A DNA stretch of 64,000 nucleotides from Kwoniella bestiolae CBS 10118 (Eukaryota > Basidiomycota > Tremellomycetes > Tremellales > Cryptococcaceae). Below, piece by piece: positions 45,867 to 57,010 of this stretch (its first letter is position 1; each line of letters starts with the position of its first letter). Where the stretch lies: the NCBI RefSeq assembly GCF_000512585.2, contig NC_089242.1:1302001-1366000 (forward strand), written 5' to 3'. The notes beneath the pieces are model-generated. The model saw only the letters and a program-made list of their open reading frames with translations. It was not told where the DNA came from and made no database searches. A program made the position numbers and the translations under genes.

Positions 45867-46348
45867 TTGTTTTATCGAGAATTGGTTTATATCATCTGTA
45901 TAGTACTTATCAACGTAAATGCAATTTGTTGTATTGGTAAATTCGCAGATTTTGGCTTGTTCGGAATATGATTTGGGATACATGGCATTGACTATACGGA
46001 ATGAAAAGAGCTATTCGAGTTGCATGGATGTATTAACGAAAGTCTAGATTGAGAAAAGATGAAGTAAAGATCATTTAACATCTACACTATCTCGCTCTGA
46101 CCTCAGCGAAATTCGCCTTTCAATCACGTTGTCATCTTTCCTTCATCATCCACAACTCTCTATTACCATCACGTCATTCCGATCTTCGCCAACTTTACAA
46201 GACCAAATGGGATTCGCAGATCACCCCTGACCCTGGCTACCACTTGTTGATCAGGTTTGAAGCAAGTGGATGAGGTTCTTCCGCATCCGTCTCATCGATC
46301 TGGACATCCAGCCTATTACCCTTGACTCGTCGCCTTCAGCCTTGTGAC
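45867..46348. other. Tail-to-tail intergenic region of LCP5 and the SMG7-like gene
   Basis: This 482-base region holds the two 3'UTRs. No gene, RNA or repeat is recognised. Confidence 0.4.
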
Positions 46349-49300
46349 TTATGGTCCCGTGCCAGTTCCAGCTCCAGTTCCAGTTCCTTGTCCCCAGTTG
46401 CCGTAAGGTTTAGCATTATAGTAAGCCGGTTGGAGGTAATATGGTACGTTGGAATTCTGATTAGGGGTTTGGTCATAGGGATAAGCAGAGGAGATAGGTT
46501 GTTGTTGAGGGAGGGGCAACGGCAATGGTAATGGGATATTGGATGTTCCCCAGGTATTGCTTCCAGCCGGGACATGTTGTTGGGTATTGATAGGAGGTGG
46601 GTGTTGATTAGATTGAGGTTGGTACGGATACTGAGCTTGACTGTGAGTATAGAATTGTTGTTGAGCAGCGGAAGCTTGAGGTACGTTCGCTGGTGCTTGT
46701 GATACCTGTTGAGGATGATGACTATGTTGACCATAGTAAGCACTCGCGGTTGGAGGAGTACCATGTACGTTGTTCTCAACCGCCGTCGGATTACCCCATA
46801 TAGCAGCAATATTAGCCTGCCCCATACCCGTACTTGACCTCTTTTGACCCTTCTCACTCTCCTCCCTCGTCATTGCCCAAATACTACTCCCTCCTTGTCC
46901 AAGAACATTCCCACTTGAGCCAAAAAGCAATCCCCCATTTCCAGGTGTAGTAGAGGGAACGGCATGGGGCGAGTGCGGGATGCCTAAAGAAGGCGATGAG
47001 GTGGTAGGTGGTAGATGTGCGGTATGAGCAGGCGGAGTAGGTGTATTTTCCAACATCAGGTTTTGCAGTAGATCATACGCTGTGGGCTTCTTTGCTGACG
47101 GAGGAGGTACGGGCATTGACGCAGCTGGAGGAGGGAAACCGGGTGGAGGACTAGACACAAACGGTATCAGCTTGATGAACAACTGCGAAGCATCGAAGAG
47201 TCTAGCCGGAGACGAAGCAGGCATACCTCTTATTCCATATTATCTCTTCATCTGCTTCAACCTCCTTCTCCTCGTCCCCATCAATACTACTTTTCGAAGC
47301 CAACGTAGCCCTCATAGCCAAATTAACAGGATCATCTTCAGTCTCCGTACTAACAGATGCAATGTCCGACTCCTGTTCTCTCGAGTTGATTTTCAGTGGT
47401 AGAGACAGTTCATTACCGAGTAAAGCGGAACCGACCTGCAATTTGGTACAGACAAATCAGTTAAAACCTCATTGAAGGTGACATAGAAACATGGCAAAAT
47501 TCTACTCACAGCACTCTGCATGATCAACTTTGCGTCCACCTGAATATCCGCCAACCTCATCAACTGCTCCTCGTTCGGATGAACTTCTCCCTGACCTTCC
47601 AAGTCATTACTCTCATTCGATCCACCCTCGGTAGTGATCCCTCTTTGAAGGGGTAAGAACCCCTTCATATCTAGATCTTCCTCGAGAGGTTCGGGCAAAG
47701 AAGGTAATTGCGAGATCGGGAATACCCCCAACAACTCATCAATCAACTTCTTATACGTTATCCAGAAGTCCTTGATGATCGTCGAAGTAGGGTGGGATTC
47801 CTTTTGTCGAAATAGATATTCCAAATCCAGCTTGATCCATTTCGAAACGATTCTCAAACTAGGTAAGATCCTTCGTAAGATCGCACTGATATATACAGTC
47901 AGATCGTCCCCTTCTCCTTCGTCTTCGTGATTATCGGTAGCTAAAGCGCTTTCGTTGATTAATGTAGATTTGACTTCTTCGATCTCCTCACATGCAATTT
48001 TCATTATAACCTCCGATATGCCCAATAATAGTTCCAAAGATCGGAATTCACCTTCGTGAGATCGCTGAATGAGCTTGGGATCCTGTTCTATCCCTGCTGT
48101 GTTTCGCGCGTGGTGGTGTAATCCTATGACTATGATGACAGTTTTGACTATGTTTTCGGTAGATAGTTGACGGGATCGCAACAATGAGCCAAACTGATCA
48201 AGTAGAATGGGTTGTAGTGTAGGAATGAATGAGAAGCTGTTCATACCAAAGAAGAATGTTAGCTGCGGCACTTGTCGACTCTGGCTTCCCACAACTGACC
48301 CAGCTTTGAGATACAATATCCCCACCAGAACGATCATCTCCTCTTTCCACTTCCTCACTTCATTCCCTGCTTCTACCGCTGACTCTTCTCTTTCCTTCTC
48401 TTCCTTCCTCCTGCCCCTCCATCGTTCCGTAGCTTTACCGAGGTACTCATACAAGATCCCGTCGATACCTTTGAATGCATTCCGTATAGCCGATGCTCGG
48501 AAGTAGTAATATGTGGTAGAGAACGAGTCGGAAGTGTAAGTTGAGATAACGGCAAGCTGGTTGAATGCGGCACCTGGGGACGAGAAAGAGATTATATTAG
48601 CTGTTGTCAAGCCCATCACCTTACACTACATATGGATCACAGGTTGTCGAAGATGGTGAAGAACCGTAGTGATAGTTATGATAAGCCAGAGAGGGACTCA
48701 CCATCATCAGGCTGTACACTCCTAGCGACCTCATAATACTTCCTAGCCTCACCGAACCTCTCTTCTGCCCCTCCAGTACCTCTTCTATTTGACTTTTGAT
48801 TCTGCTGTTGACCATAATACTGTTCCTTATACCTCTCCAAGTCTCCCAGACAGATAAGCCCCTTATAGATCAATCCAATCTTATCTCTATTCTCCTGTCC
48901 GCCATCTTCGTTATCATCGTAATCGTTACCGAGGGGAATCTTGACCTGAACCAAAGCCCTAGAGATACTGGTGATTTTAAACAAGTCGTAGTAATTGTAT
49001 ATCCTAGATATCAAAGATTTGTAAAAGCTTTCTTCACTAGCTAAGAATTGTTTGAACCTCGTGATAACTTTTCGTAGTTCATTGCCTTGGGCGTTGGCGT
49101 TGGCATTGTTATCTGTTCTCCTTCCGTCTCTTCTTCCTTGTGAGGAAGGGGAAGAGGAAGAGCGCTCGATATTGGATATGATATTTCGGTAGGCTGATAT
49201 GATGAGGTAGGAAGTTTGATGCCACAGGTTATCTAGGGATTGGTAGTAGGGCGATAAGGGGTGAGAGAAGATTAGGAGGAGATGTGTATCACGGCATCTG

Positions 49301-49683
49301 ATGGCAGGAGGAAGAATGTCAGCTTGACTCATTCTGCAGATGTAAAGAACAATTGTATATCGTACAATAGCTGGTAGTATGTATACGATATTGCGAAGGG
49401 AGAAGAGGAAGAGTATAGAATAGAGACCACATACCTCTGCCTGACTTGCTCCGCTTCTCTACTCCACGGCGGTAGGCTCGACAAGATACCATTCAAATTG
49501 CCAGCTTCACTTCGGGCGTCGCTGCGTCACAGGCGATGTATAGTCAGCTTTGGCCTATCTCCCATCGGTGCGATATCGCTGGATGAGTGATCGAGATGAT
49601 AAGATTGCTTACCGATCAAGGTCAGCAGCAGATCTTCTTTCACCTCCAGACCTGGAGACGGTCTGGGATTGTCTTCTGGACAT
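46349..49683 (-). CDS. Est1/Smg7-like protein (14-3-3-like TPR domain, Pro/Gln-rich tail)
   Basis: The start is ATG 49683 (MSRRQSQTVSRSGGERRS). Exon 1 is 49683..49613, exon 2 is 49521..49435 and exon 3 begins at 49297. Further exons run to TAA 46351-46349, about 1,000 residues. Helical TPR-type repeats hold the Est1 hallmarks: DNLWHQTSYLIISAYRNI, FYKSLISRIYNYYDL, IYKGLICLGDLERYKEQY and ARKYYEVARSVQPDDGAAFN. Next come QLAVISTYTSDSFSTTYYYF, RASAIRNAFKG and a DNA/RNA-binding-type second domain. These match the SMG5/6/7-Est1-Ebs1 group, whose 14-3-3-like domain binds phospho-Upf1 in nonsense-mediated decay or acts at telomerase. No PIN domain is seen, so it is Smg7/Ebs1/Est1-like rather than Smg6. 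The C-terminal ~290 residues are Pro/Gln/Tyr-rich and disordered. Confidence 0.82.
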
Positions 49684-50369
49684 CTTATCGGGAAGCTCCG
49701 AGAGGGGGAGATGTTGAACCTCGCTGTGTAAGAGAGAAGAGGAGATGTTAAGAGCACATCTCGTCTCAGTATAAGGTATCGACTATGGCGAGATGTAAGA
49801 GATCAAAAGATGGGATGGTAAGATGAAAGGATACAGAGTGAGGAAAGGAAGGAAGGAAAGATGTAGATATGTCAACATACTTGGTCGATTCAAGGTTGCG
49901 GAAAGTCTTGTTCCTGAATTCAATCCCTTCATCATCATACAAACGTCGTCATACCCCCCCATACATCCATGCACCATACATGACACTCCCAAGTCACTTC
50001 CATAGCCATCTGTTAGGATGCATCTCACGTCCTCGATCACAACCATCGCGCAAGCTGAAGGAGGTTTATTGCTTATTGACAAAAACTGCTCAGTTGAACA
50101 GGTGCGATCTGAGAAATTCACTACAAAGCCGCGTCCACCACACATTGTCCATGAGCTTCACCCATTCGTTCGTCCAAAAGAATTTGCATAAAAGAAGAGG
50201 GAAGAGTACATAATCTCTAGTGAAACTCCTTTTACTGCTATCCCAAATTTTGAAAAGAGATGATGATCCATCCATCCCAATCGGACCATATCTACTTTCC
50301 CAACTCCAGCTCCAACTCCTACAACTCTCACTGACCAGTCCATCAACCATACCCAAGCTATCAAGAAGC
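49684..50369. other. Region between the SMG7-like start and RPL2 3' end (both minus)
   Basis: This 686-base region combines the SMG7-like promoter with the RPL2 3'UTR. A repetitive GGAAGGAAGGAAAG tract is at 49847-49860. The open stretches here have no coding character. Confidence 0.4.
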
Positions 50370-51649
50370 TTAAGCAGTGTCGACGGTCTTTCCGGCGGTA
50401 CCTCGCTATAGTCCAAGACAAATATGATCAGCAGAGTATTCCGTACGAGTACAGCTAAAGGTTTACTCACGAGAAGACCAGTTCTTCTGGCAGCGATAAG
50501 ACCAGCCTTTTGACCGGATGGGGCATCTCGGGCCATGGTAGAGGCGTGACCGATGTGTTGATGGTTACCACCACCGTGAGGGTGATCAACGGGGTTCATG
50601 GCAACACCTCGAGTTCGAGGCCATGAGTTTCTCTTGGCTCTCATGGCGTGGTGTTTTCGACCGGCCTTGAGGAAGGGTTTGTCGATTCTTCCACCACCAG
50701 CGATGATACCGACGGTAGCTCTGCATCGGGAGGGGATGGTCTTCTTGGCACCGGAAGGTAATCTGATTCGGGTAACACCGGTCTCAGAGTGTCCAATGAC
50801 GGTGGCGTAGTTTCCGGAGGTTCGGGCCAGAGCTCCTCGATCACCGATCTTCTCCTCGACGTTGCAGACGATGGTTCCTTCGGGGCATTGGGAGATGGGG
50901 AGGACGTTTCCGACGTTCAAGGTAGCCTTCTTACCGGCGTAGATGAATGAGCCGGTGGAGATACCCTCGGCGGCGAGGAAGGTCTCCTTTCGGAGCTTGT
51001 ATCGGTATGGGTCTCGGAAGACGACGGTGGCGAGGGGAGCACCTCTGGAAAAGAGAGCACGAGCATCAGCGAGGGCTCTATGCCAGACAAGATATTCTGT
51101 AATCCTGTTTTTCACGAAAACATCTTCCACTCTAACGGATACCGAGCATCCACTCCTTATCATCTAATTTGACGATCTTGTTGTCTTGCGATATTCGCCC
51201 TAACAATGACCAGACCGCCCGCTCTATCCTCCCACACTATCTTTCCTACACCACTACTTCCACTAGATCATGTATTCTCCAAAACCAAAACCCAAACTCA
51301 CCGTCCAGCATCGTGGATAACCTCCCTAACAACACCTCGAATGTAACCGTTCTTCTCGGCGAAATCGAGGTTCCTCAATCGAGCAGGGTTCTTGTTGTGG
51401 TGGGTGTGGGATTTGAAGATACCCCCAGATTTTCTTTGAGCTCGGATGACTCGCTATAGTCGCATAAAACAAAACAAAGTCAGATCGGCCGTTCTCTCCA
51501 TTATTCTCCCGTCTCAAGCCTTGTCTATATGATCTCTCTCTCTATGCCATCTCTATCCTCGTCGTCTATCTCGCTATACCATCTGATCCATCATCCTCCC
51601 TATTTTCCAGCTTCTTCGACAACCGATCAGAGAGACGACTTACACCCAT
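50370..51649 (-). CDS. RPL2: 60S ribosomal protein L2/L8 (uL2)
   Basis: Four exons are phase-checked: 51649..51644 (only ATG-GGT), 51453..51302, 51044..50471 and 50405..50370. The protein begins MGRVIRAQRKSGGIFKSH and continues THHNKNPARLRNLDFAEKNG. It reaches GRGAPLATVVFRDPYRYKL, then GVAMNPVDHPHGGGNHQHIG, whose His residue near the peptidyl-transferase centre is universally conserved, and ends RGTAGKTVDTA. uL2 joins the ribosomal subunits and supports peptidyl transfer. Exon 1 codes two residues only. Introns 1 and 2 are 190 and 257 bases, long for this genome, while the third is 65. Long introns in ribosomal protein genes are often regulatory or host snoRNAs; I saw no convincing snoRNA. 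Confidence 0.97.
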
Positions 51650-52431
51650 TTTCTATACCAAACAACCCAATCAGCTATACTCTCATCTACTGCAGAAGAA
51701 CAGAGCAAACTCACGAAATACTTTTGATGGTCGGTTAAGACTTGAAGGATGAGGAAGATCAACAACAAGTCTGAATTAGAGGTTTTGATGAAAATTGGCT
51801 GGTGAGTGAGTGGTAGTGGTAGTGTACAGTACGCACCGAGCAGTGTATGCACTGTGTGCACCAGAGTGGTATGGGTAGTATGGTGTGAGACCAAGACCCT
51901 GCATAATGAATTCTAGCAGGAGATGCAATGAGAGGTGCCACACTCGGATATATCAACTATCCCCCCAGGCCAGTGAGCGTCGGTGTTTGTACTTAACACC
52001 GATAGCTACGATTTTGACTGTTTCTGCAGTTCACCGATCACCTCGCTCATGCATGGTTTGTTTATGGACTTCTCTTAGCACACTCTGCACAATATACCGA
52101 TTATCACTCGTGCACACCATTCTTACGTATTCTGAAAGGGCAGCCAGATGCGTGTGTGTAACATTCGAGTGCAACACCATACATCGCAATTCTCTCTCTC
52201 CTTCTCTGATAAAGTCATGACCATAACTTCGTATAAAATGATAGAATGATAAAATGATGAAATGTTGAATAACCTGAAAGACTGACTGAACATCTCATAT
52301 ACTTTCTCAAAAACAAGAAAACGATGATAGGAGAGAAATGATAAGATGATGGAATGAAAGTATTATACATAATAGGCTAATCAGATTTCCTTCAACCAAC
52401 TTCGTACACATTCTAGAAACACCAAAACACT
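51650..52431. other. RPL2 promoter and PP4R3 3' region
   Basis: This 782-base region is upstream of RPL2 and downstream of the PP4R3 gene. It contains a tandem AATGATA-type repeat at about 52234-52266 and TG/GT-rich passages at 51800-51880. No gene is seen. Confidence 0.4.
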
Positions 52432-55400
52432 CTACTTGCCCAATTTCTTCCCAAATCCCAAATTCAACCTTATCTTCTTCCCCATATCTTTTACGCTATT
52501 CCCCGTCCCCGACCCTGTCCCCTTCGTCAAGTCTTTATCCTTGCCCTCATCAACCACCTCCTCCTCTTTCGTAGGATCGGGATTAGGTGTACCTTTCGCA
52601 CCGACCAATAAACCCGCGAACCCCTCTTCCTCCTCTTCTTCACGTTGTCGCTTCGCCCTCATACGCATTTGTACATCTTCCAACCCCTCGCCTTCCCCTT
52701 CTCCCTCATCTCCCTCTTCCTTGTTCGAAGTCATCGATGATATAGGTTGATTTCTTGGCGATTTCTGACCCGTGGAAGAGTCCGAATCCGACCCATCGTC
52801 GTAATCCAATCCTAACGCACTACTAGGTCTCTCCGGTCCAGGTTCAGATTCCGATTCTGGAGCGGGTCGCCTGGCTTTATTACCAGGAACGACGACCTGC
52901 TTCCTAGCTCCCGCAGGACGTTTCTTAGGCCCACCACCATGCGTAAACATCCTTTTCCTCTTACTTGGCACTTCCGCCGTGGCCGTAGCAGGTTCCGCTT
53001 CCTCATCGTCCGATCCATTAAAGTAATCCTCCTCAGCTTGGGCTTTGCTTGATTCCACCGTATCTGGGACGATGGAGGGCTGCTGGACAGGTGGGGGAGG
53101 CTCGTTGTTGATTTCCCATCTGTTGCGTAGACCTGAGATGTACTTCCGGAGGAATGCTCGGGATGATAATTTGTCGAGTCGGAGACGGTAGGTCTCGAAT
53201 AGGTAATTGATTATTACCTTGAGGTTGTCCTATTATATGATAACGATCAAGTATCAGCTTGACTAAACCTACAAGAGTTCAATCGCTTGTAAAGCAGATG
53301 AACGGTTTATATCATAGGTATAGAGATACAGCACACTTACCCGCCTGATCAGCTCCAGCACATCCATACAAGCCGAACTCATCATATTGTCCCTTACACT
53401 TTCTTCCTCGAGCAGTTCTAATAGCGGTAAGAACAAGTCATTCTTGACGTAATATCGATGCATGAAGTGGTTGGATGTTTTCAAGCAAGCTCGAATATAT
53501 CGTAGACAAGCTATGACCACAGAAGACATCAGTCAGTCAAGACCCTCAACACAGTACGTGTACATTTTACTTAAAGAGACAAGCACGTACCATGGCGTAA
53601 AGGCTTATCTTTCACATACAACAGCTGAACCACCTTCTTCGACACCGGATTGGCGAGAACGAAATACGATGCCTTATGCGCGTGATTGATTATGCTGAAT
53701 GACAGGAGTTCGATCAAATGCTGTAAGAGAGCTATGTGTTCACGACTGAGCTGGAACAGTTTATCTGCGGCATCATCAAATGGTCATATTAGTTGTCTGA
53801 AACATAAATCAAAGGGGAAGAGAATGATGACACTGACTTTTGGTCACTTCCGCTTTGATATCCGGAGCATCCAACAAAGGCTTATACAACACACTCGCAC
53901 AATGCTCGTAGAAATAAGTACTGAACGATTCGGACAACGGACCCTCTTTCGTACGTGCTACGAAGGCCTATATCCACCACCAAATTTCAGCGTTAGCGTC
54001 GATGGTCCTATCACAGATAGACCAAGTTCAAATCAGGTGGTTTAAAGCGCACTCCACTCACCTCATTTTCAGGTGGAACTTCCATCAAAGTCCTAAGCGT
54101 ATCGCTCATCTGCGACATCAATCCCAAGTTCTTCGTAGTATGCAACAAATGTATGATCTCCAATACCAGTGTCCTCCTCTTCGCCTCGTCCTCCTTGAAG
54201 ACATGCAACCGAACCACATTCGCATCATGTTCCACCGCCAGAGTCAATATCTCCGCACCGGCATGCAGAAGTTGAGCTTCAGATCTCCTGAATGCCCATT
54301 CACAAACAAACAATAATCCTCTTTCCACCAAATTTCGATATAGCGCTAATCTTCCTGGTAATTGTACTCCTTTACCCATGATCATCAGTTGATGTAGGAA
54401 AATCACCACGTCGCGCTTTCGTTCGTCTAATGGTTCCGCCTTTGATAAGGATGACGAGGGTGAAGAGGTGGAAGGTGAATCGTGGAATCCGCTGAATAGC
54501 TGATTCAGGAACGCGTCGTTCTGCTGTATGTAATTGATGATGTCCACTTGGTTGAAGAATACGAACCCATTAAGGATGTTGAATGTCGGATCGTCCAATA
54601 CACGGGCCAGAACTACATCTTTGAGATAGAGGAGTCGATATGTCTGATGTATCTTGTTGCGTATGTTCTCATCCTTGATCTCTACGACTTGGCGGAAGCG
54701 GGCGGTCTCTTGGAAATACTGTCGATAGGATGCTTTCAGGCCAGGGAATTCGGGATCGTCTGGATGTGTCATGATGTACGTCAGCTTCGAGGCAAAGGAA
54801 ATCACACCGATCAGCTTACATTCCAACATTCCCATCACGCCCATGAAAACATCGTCCTGCAGGATATACTCGAAGACACCATTGTCATTGAACAGTACTA
54901 GAAGCGGAGTCAGCTCTCGTATCGTCGCACTCTAGAAAGATCAGCTCACTTATCGTCTGCATGAGAGAACACAACGCATGCAAATCTTCCAGGCTTTCCA
55001 GATCCTCAGCTTGTTCCAGTACCGTTATGAGGTGTTTTATATAGTCCTGAAAGCGCCATGAGTGAGCTTTGCCATATACACCTGCACGGACTGCGCAGCT
55101 CACTTCGTTCAGTATATGTTCCACTGCCCGTTCTCTCCCTATCGGCGACTTAGCTTGCATCCTTATAAACATTTCTTGTTCACTGTGGCATGGTGCGTCG
55201 AGTCAGTTTGGTCCGATCGTCTGGGAAAAGGAAAACTGACCGGATATTCGCTAAAGTAGGGATCTGCCAGGGTACTCTCGAGTCAGACATCTGCATAGCC
55301 AGCGCACCAGGACCTATCACAGGTGAGTTGGTGATTGGTGAAGAGGATGATGGTATTTGTTGGGATTCCACTTCGGCTGTTGGATGGGTTATGACGTAAT

Positions 55401-56403
55401 CAGCTCGTATACCTCGTATTTGAGCTTATATTTACATTTCTTGGGATAAAAAGGGGAAGGAAGTACGAATGAGACTTACAAGTCATACTCAGCAGATGAC
55501 GTTGTACTTCGCATATGAACTGCCAAATGTCTTCACAACCTTCTGGATCCTGGAATGAGAGGGCCATATCTAGACCTGTAGCTGGTTCGGTCCATACGAT
55601 GAGCGTATCTGCCAATATAGTCATCGACATCAGCAAATGCCATGACCCAGATCAAGATGTCTATAGTGAAGATCCATGAAACATGGAGAAAGAAGTACTC
55701 ACCCTGCTGTTTACCATATATATCCTCCTTCTCCACCCTCGCGCTCAACAACAACTCCTCTTTCAAAAATCCACCTGAAGCTTCTACCTTCCCACCGTCC
55801 GAGGAGAAATCTTCTTTCTCCACTATGATCAATGCTATATCCTGCGTATCATCGTATATGCCTTTACAGAACCCTGTACCTCGATCATGCCATGATGTAT
55901 CTTGGAGTTCGTACACCTATTCACGTACAAAGCATAAGCGCTCTGGACCATTATCACCGAATGGATCTCCTTCCTCCACTGGGATTATCTATAGAGAGAT
56001 GACCCACCTTTACGCGCTTCCCATCCTGATTCGATGTATTATCCAGATCATCCCCCTCGCCCTCACCATTGATATTACCCGTATCTTCCTCTATCATCCC
56101 ACTTATCGGTTCTTCATCCACCTCGCCATCGGGCTTCGACTCATCCATGACTATATCATCTTTATCTCCTTCTCCTTCTCCCTGTTCTACCTCTACACCA
56201 TCTTGCGACTTTGAAGCGGAAGAAGAAGGACCAGAAGAGGGATCCTCAGTCTCAATATCTGTCTCTACCATATCACCGGATCCACCAGCTTCCTGTTCCT
56301 CCTTCATAGCTTGTCGTGAAGCCGATGTAGAAGACTCAGCTTCTTGATTTACTCCATCCGATGATAGATCTGCAGATGATACGGTGTGCTGTAATCCTGT
56401 CAT
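52432..56403 (-). CDS. PSY2: Protein phosphatase 4 regulatory subunit 3 (Psy2/SMEK)
   Basis: The start is ATG 56403 (MTGLQHTVSSADLSSDGV) and the stop is TAG 52434-52432. There are more than ten exons and about 1,000 residues. After an unusual acidic N-terminal extension (~130 residues) comes the EVH1/Ran-binding-like domain: GKRVKVYELQDTSWHDRGTG, FCKGIYDDTQDIALIIVEKE, TLIVWTEPATGLDMALSFQ and GCEDIWQFICEVQRHL. Then follows the SMEK armadillo-type repeat region: DYIKHLITVLEQAEDLESL, VFEYILQDDVFMGVMGMLEY, FPGLKASYRQYFQET, IHQTYRLLYLKDVVLARVLD and GFVFFNQVDIINYIQQNDAF. The C-terminus (about 200 residues) is disordered with a KRKRMF/GKKLGK basic pattern resembling nuclear localisation signals. The subunit targets PP4 to substrates in DNA-damage recovery and nutrient signalling. 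The family is secure. Confidence 0.93.
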
Positions 56404-57010
56404 CCAAATGCAAAGTCAAGTCGCGAACCGATCAGAGTGTAATCGATTGATCGCGCGACTGGAGGTCGATCTGACTTGATCTAGTGAAAGTTCCTTCTAT
56501 GCTTGATATGAAATTGATCTCAGCGGCTACCTAGCTTGAGCAGTAGTCTTGGAAGTATGATGCTGATGTCTGATGAGGTGATGATGTCGTGTGATGTTAT
56601 AAGTGAAAGTGTATATAACAGTGTATTGTTTTCGTTTGCCGTCATGCAAGTGGAGTTGAGTGATTGACATATAGTGTACAGTGTATCCACCACGTGTATT
56701 TGGTTCCGTTACCATCCAAAAATCTCCTATAACTACGCGTTGACATGAGCATGAGCATGAGCATGAGTCTTTCAACTTTCTATCCTTCATCCGTCTTTCT
56801 CCACATCATGACATCGAGATACATGATCCATCACTCTCCAACGACATCGAGACACACATGAGATACCTTGAACACACCCCAAACCCATCCATTACCTCTA
56901 TCACTGAACCAAGATAGATATCTCAAGTACTCTACCACTCTTCAACCTCGCTCCCTTCCTTTCATCCCCTCTCTCTCTCCACTCATTCAACCGATAGACC
57001 TTTCATCCAA
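56404..57010. other. Divergent promoter region of PSY2 and ULP1
   Basis: This 607-base region includes a CATGAG hexamer repeated four times (56744-56767) and, near ULP1, a pyrimidine-rich CTCTCTCTCCACTC stretch (56970-56983). No gene is recognised. Confidence 0.4.
56744..56767. repeat. Four tandem CATGAG hexamers
   Basis: Perfect 4 x 6-base tandem repeat in the PSY2-ULP1 intergenic region. Confidence 0.9.

Noticed and set aside
45477..45983. Long minus-strand frames antisense to the LCP5 last exon
   Set aside because: They mirror the Gly/Arg-rich LCP5 tail and have Pro/Ser-rich composition typical of antisense shadows.
50090..50450. Readthrough of the RPL2 frame past exon 3 to about 50090
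   Set aside because: Exon 4 (50405..50370) restores the conserved C-terminus GTAGKTVDTA; the longer frame is intron and 3'UTR.
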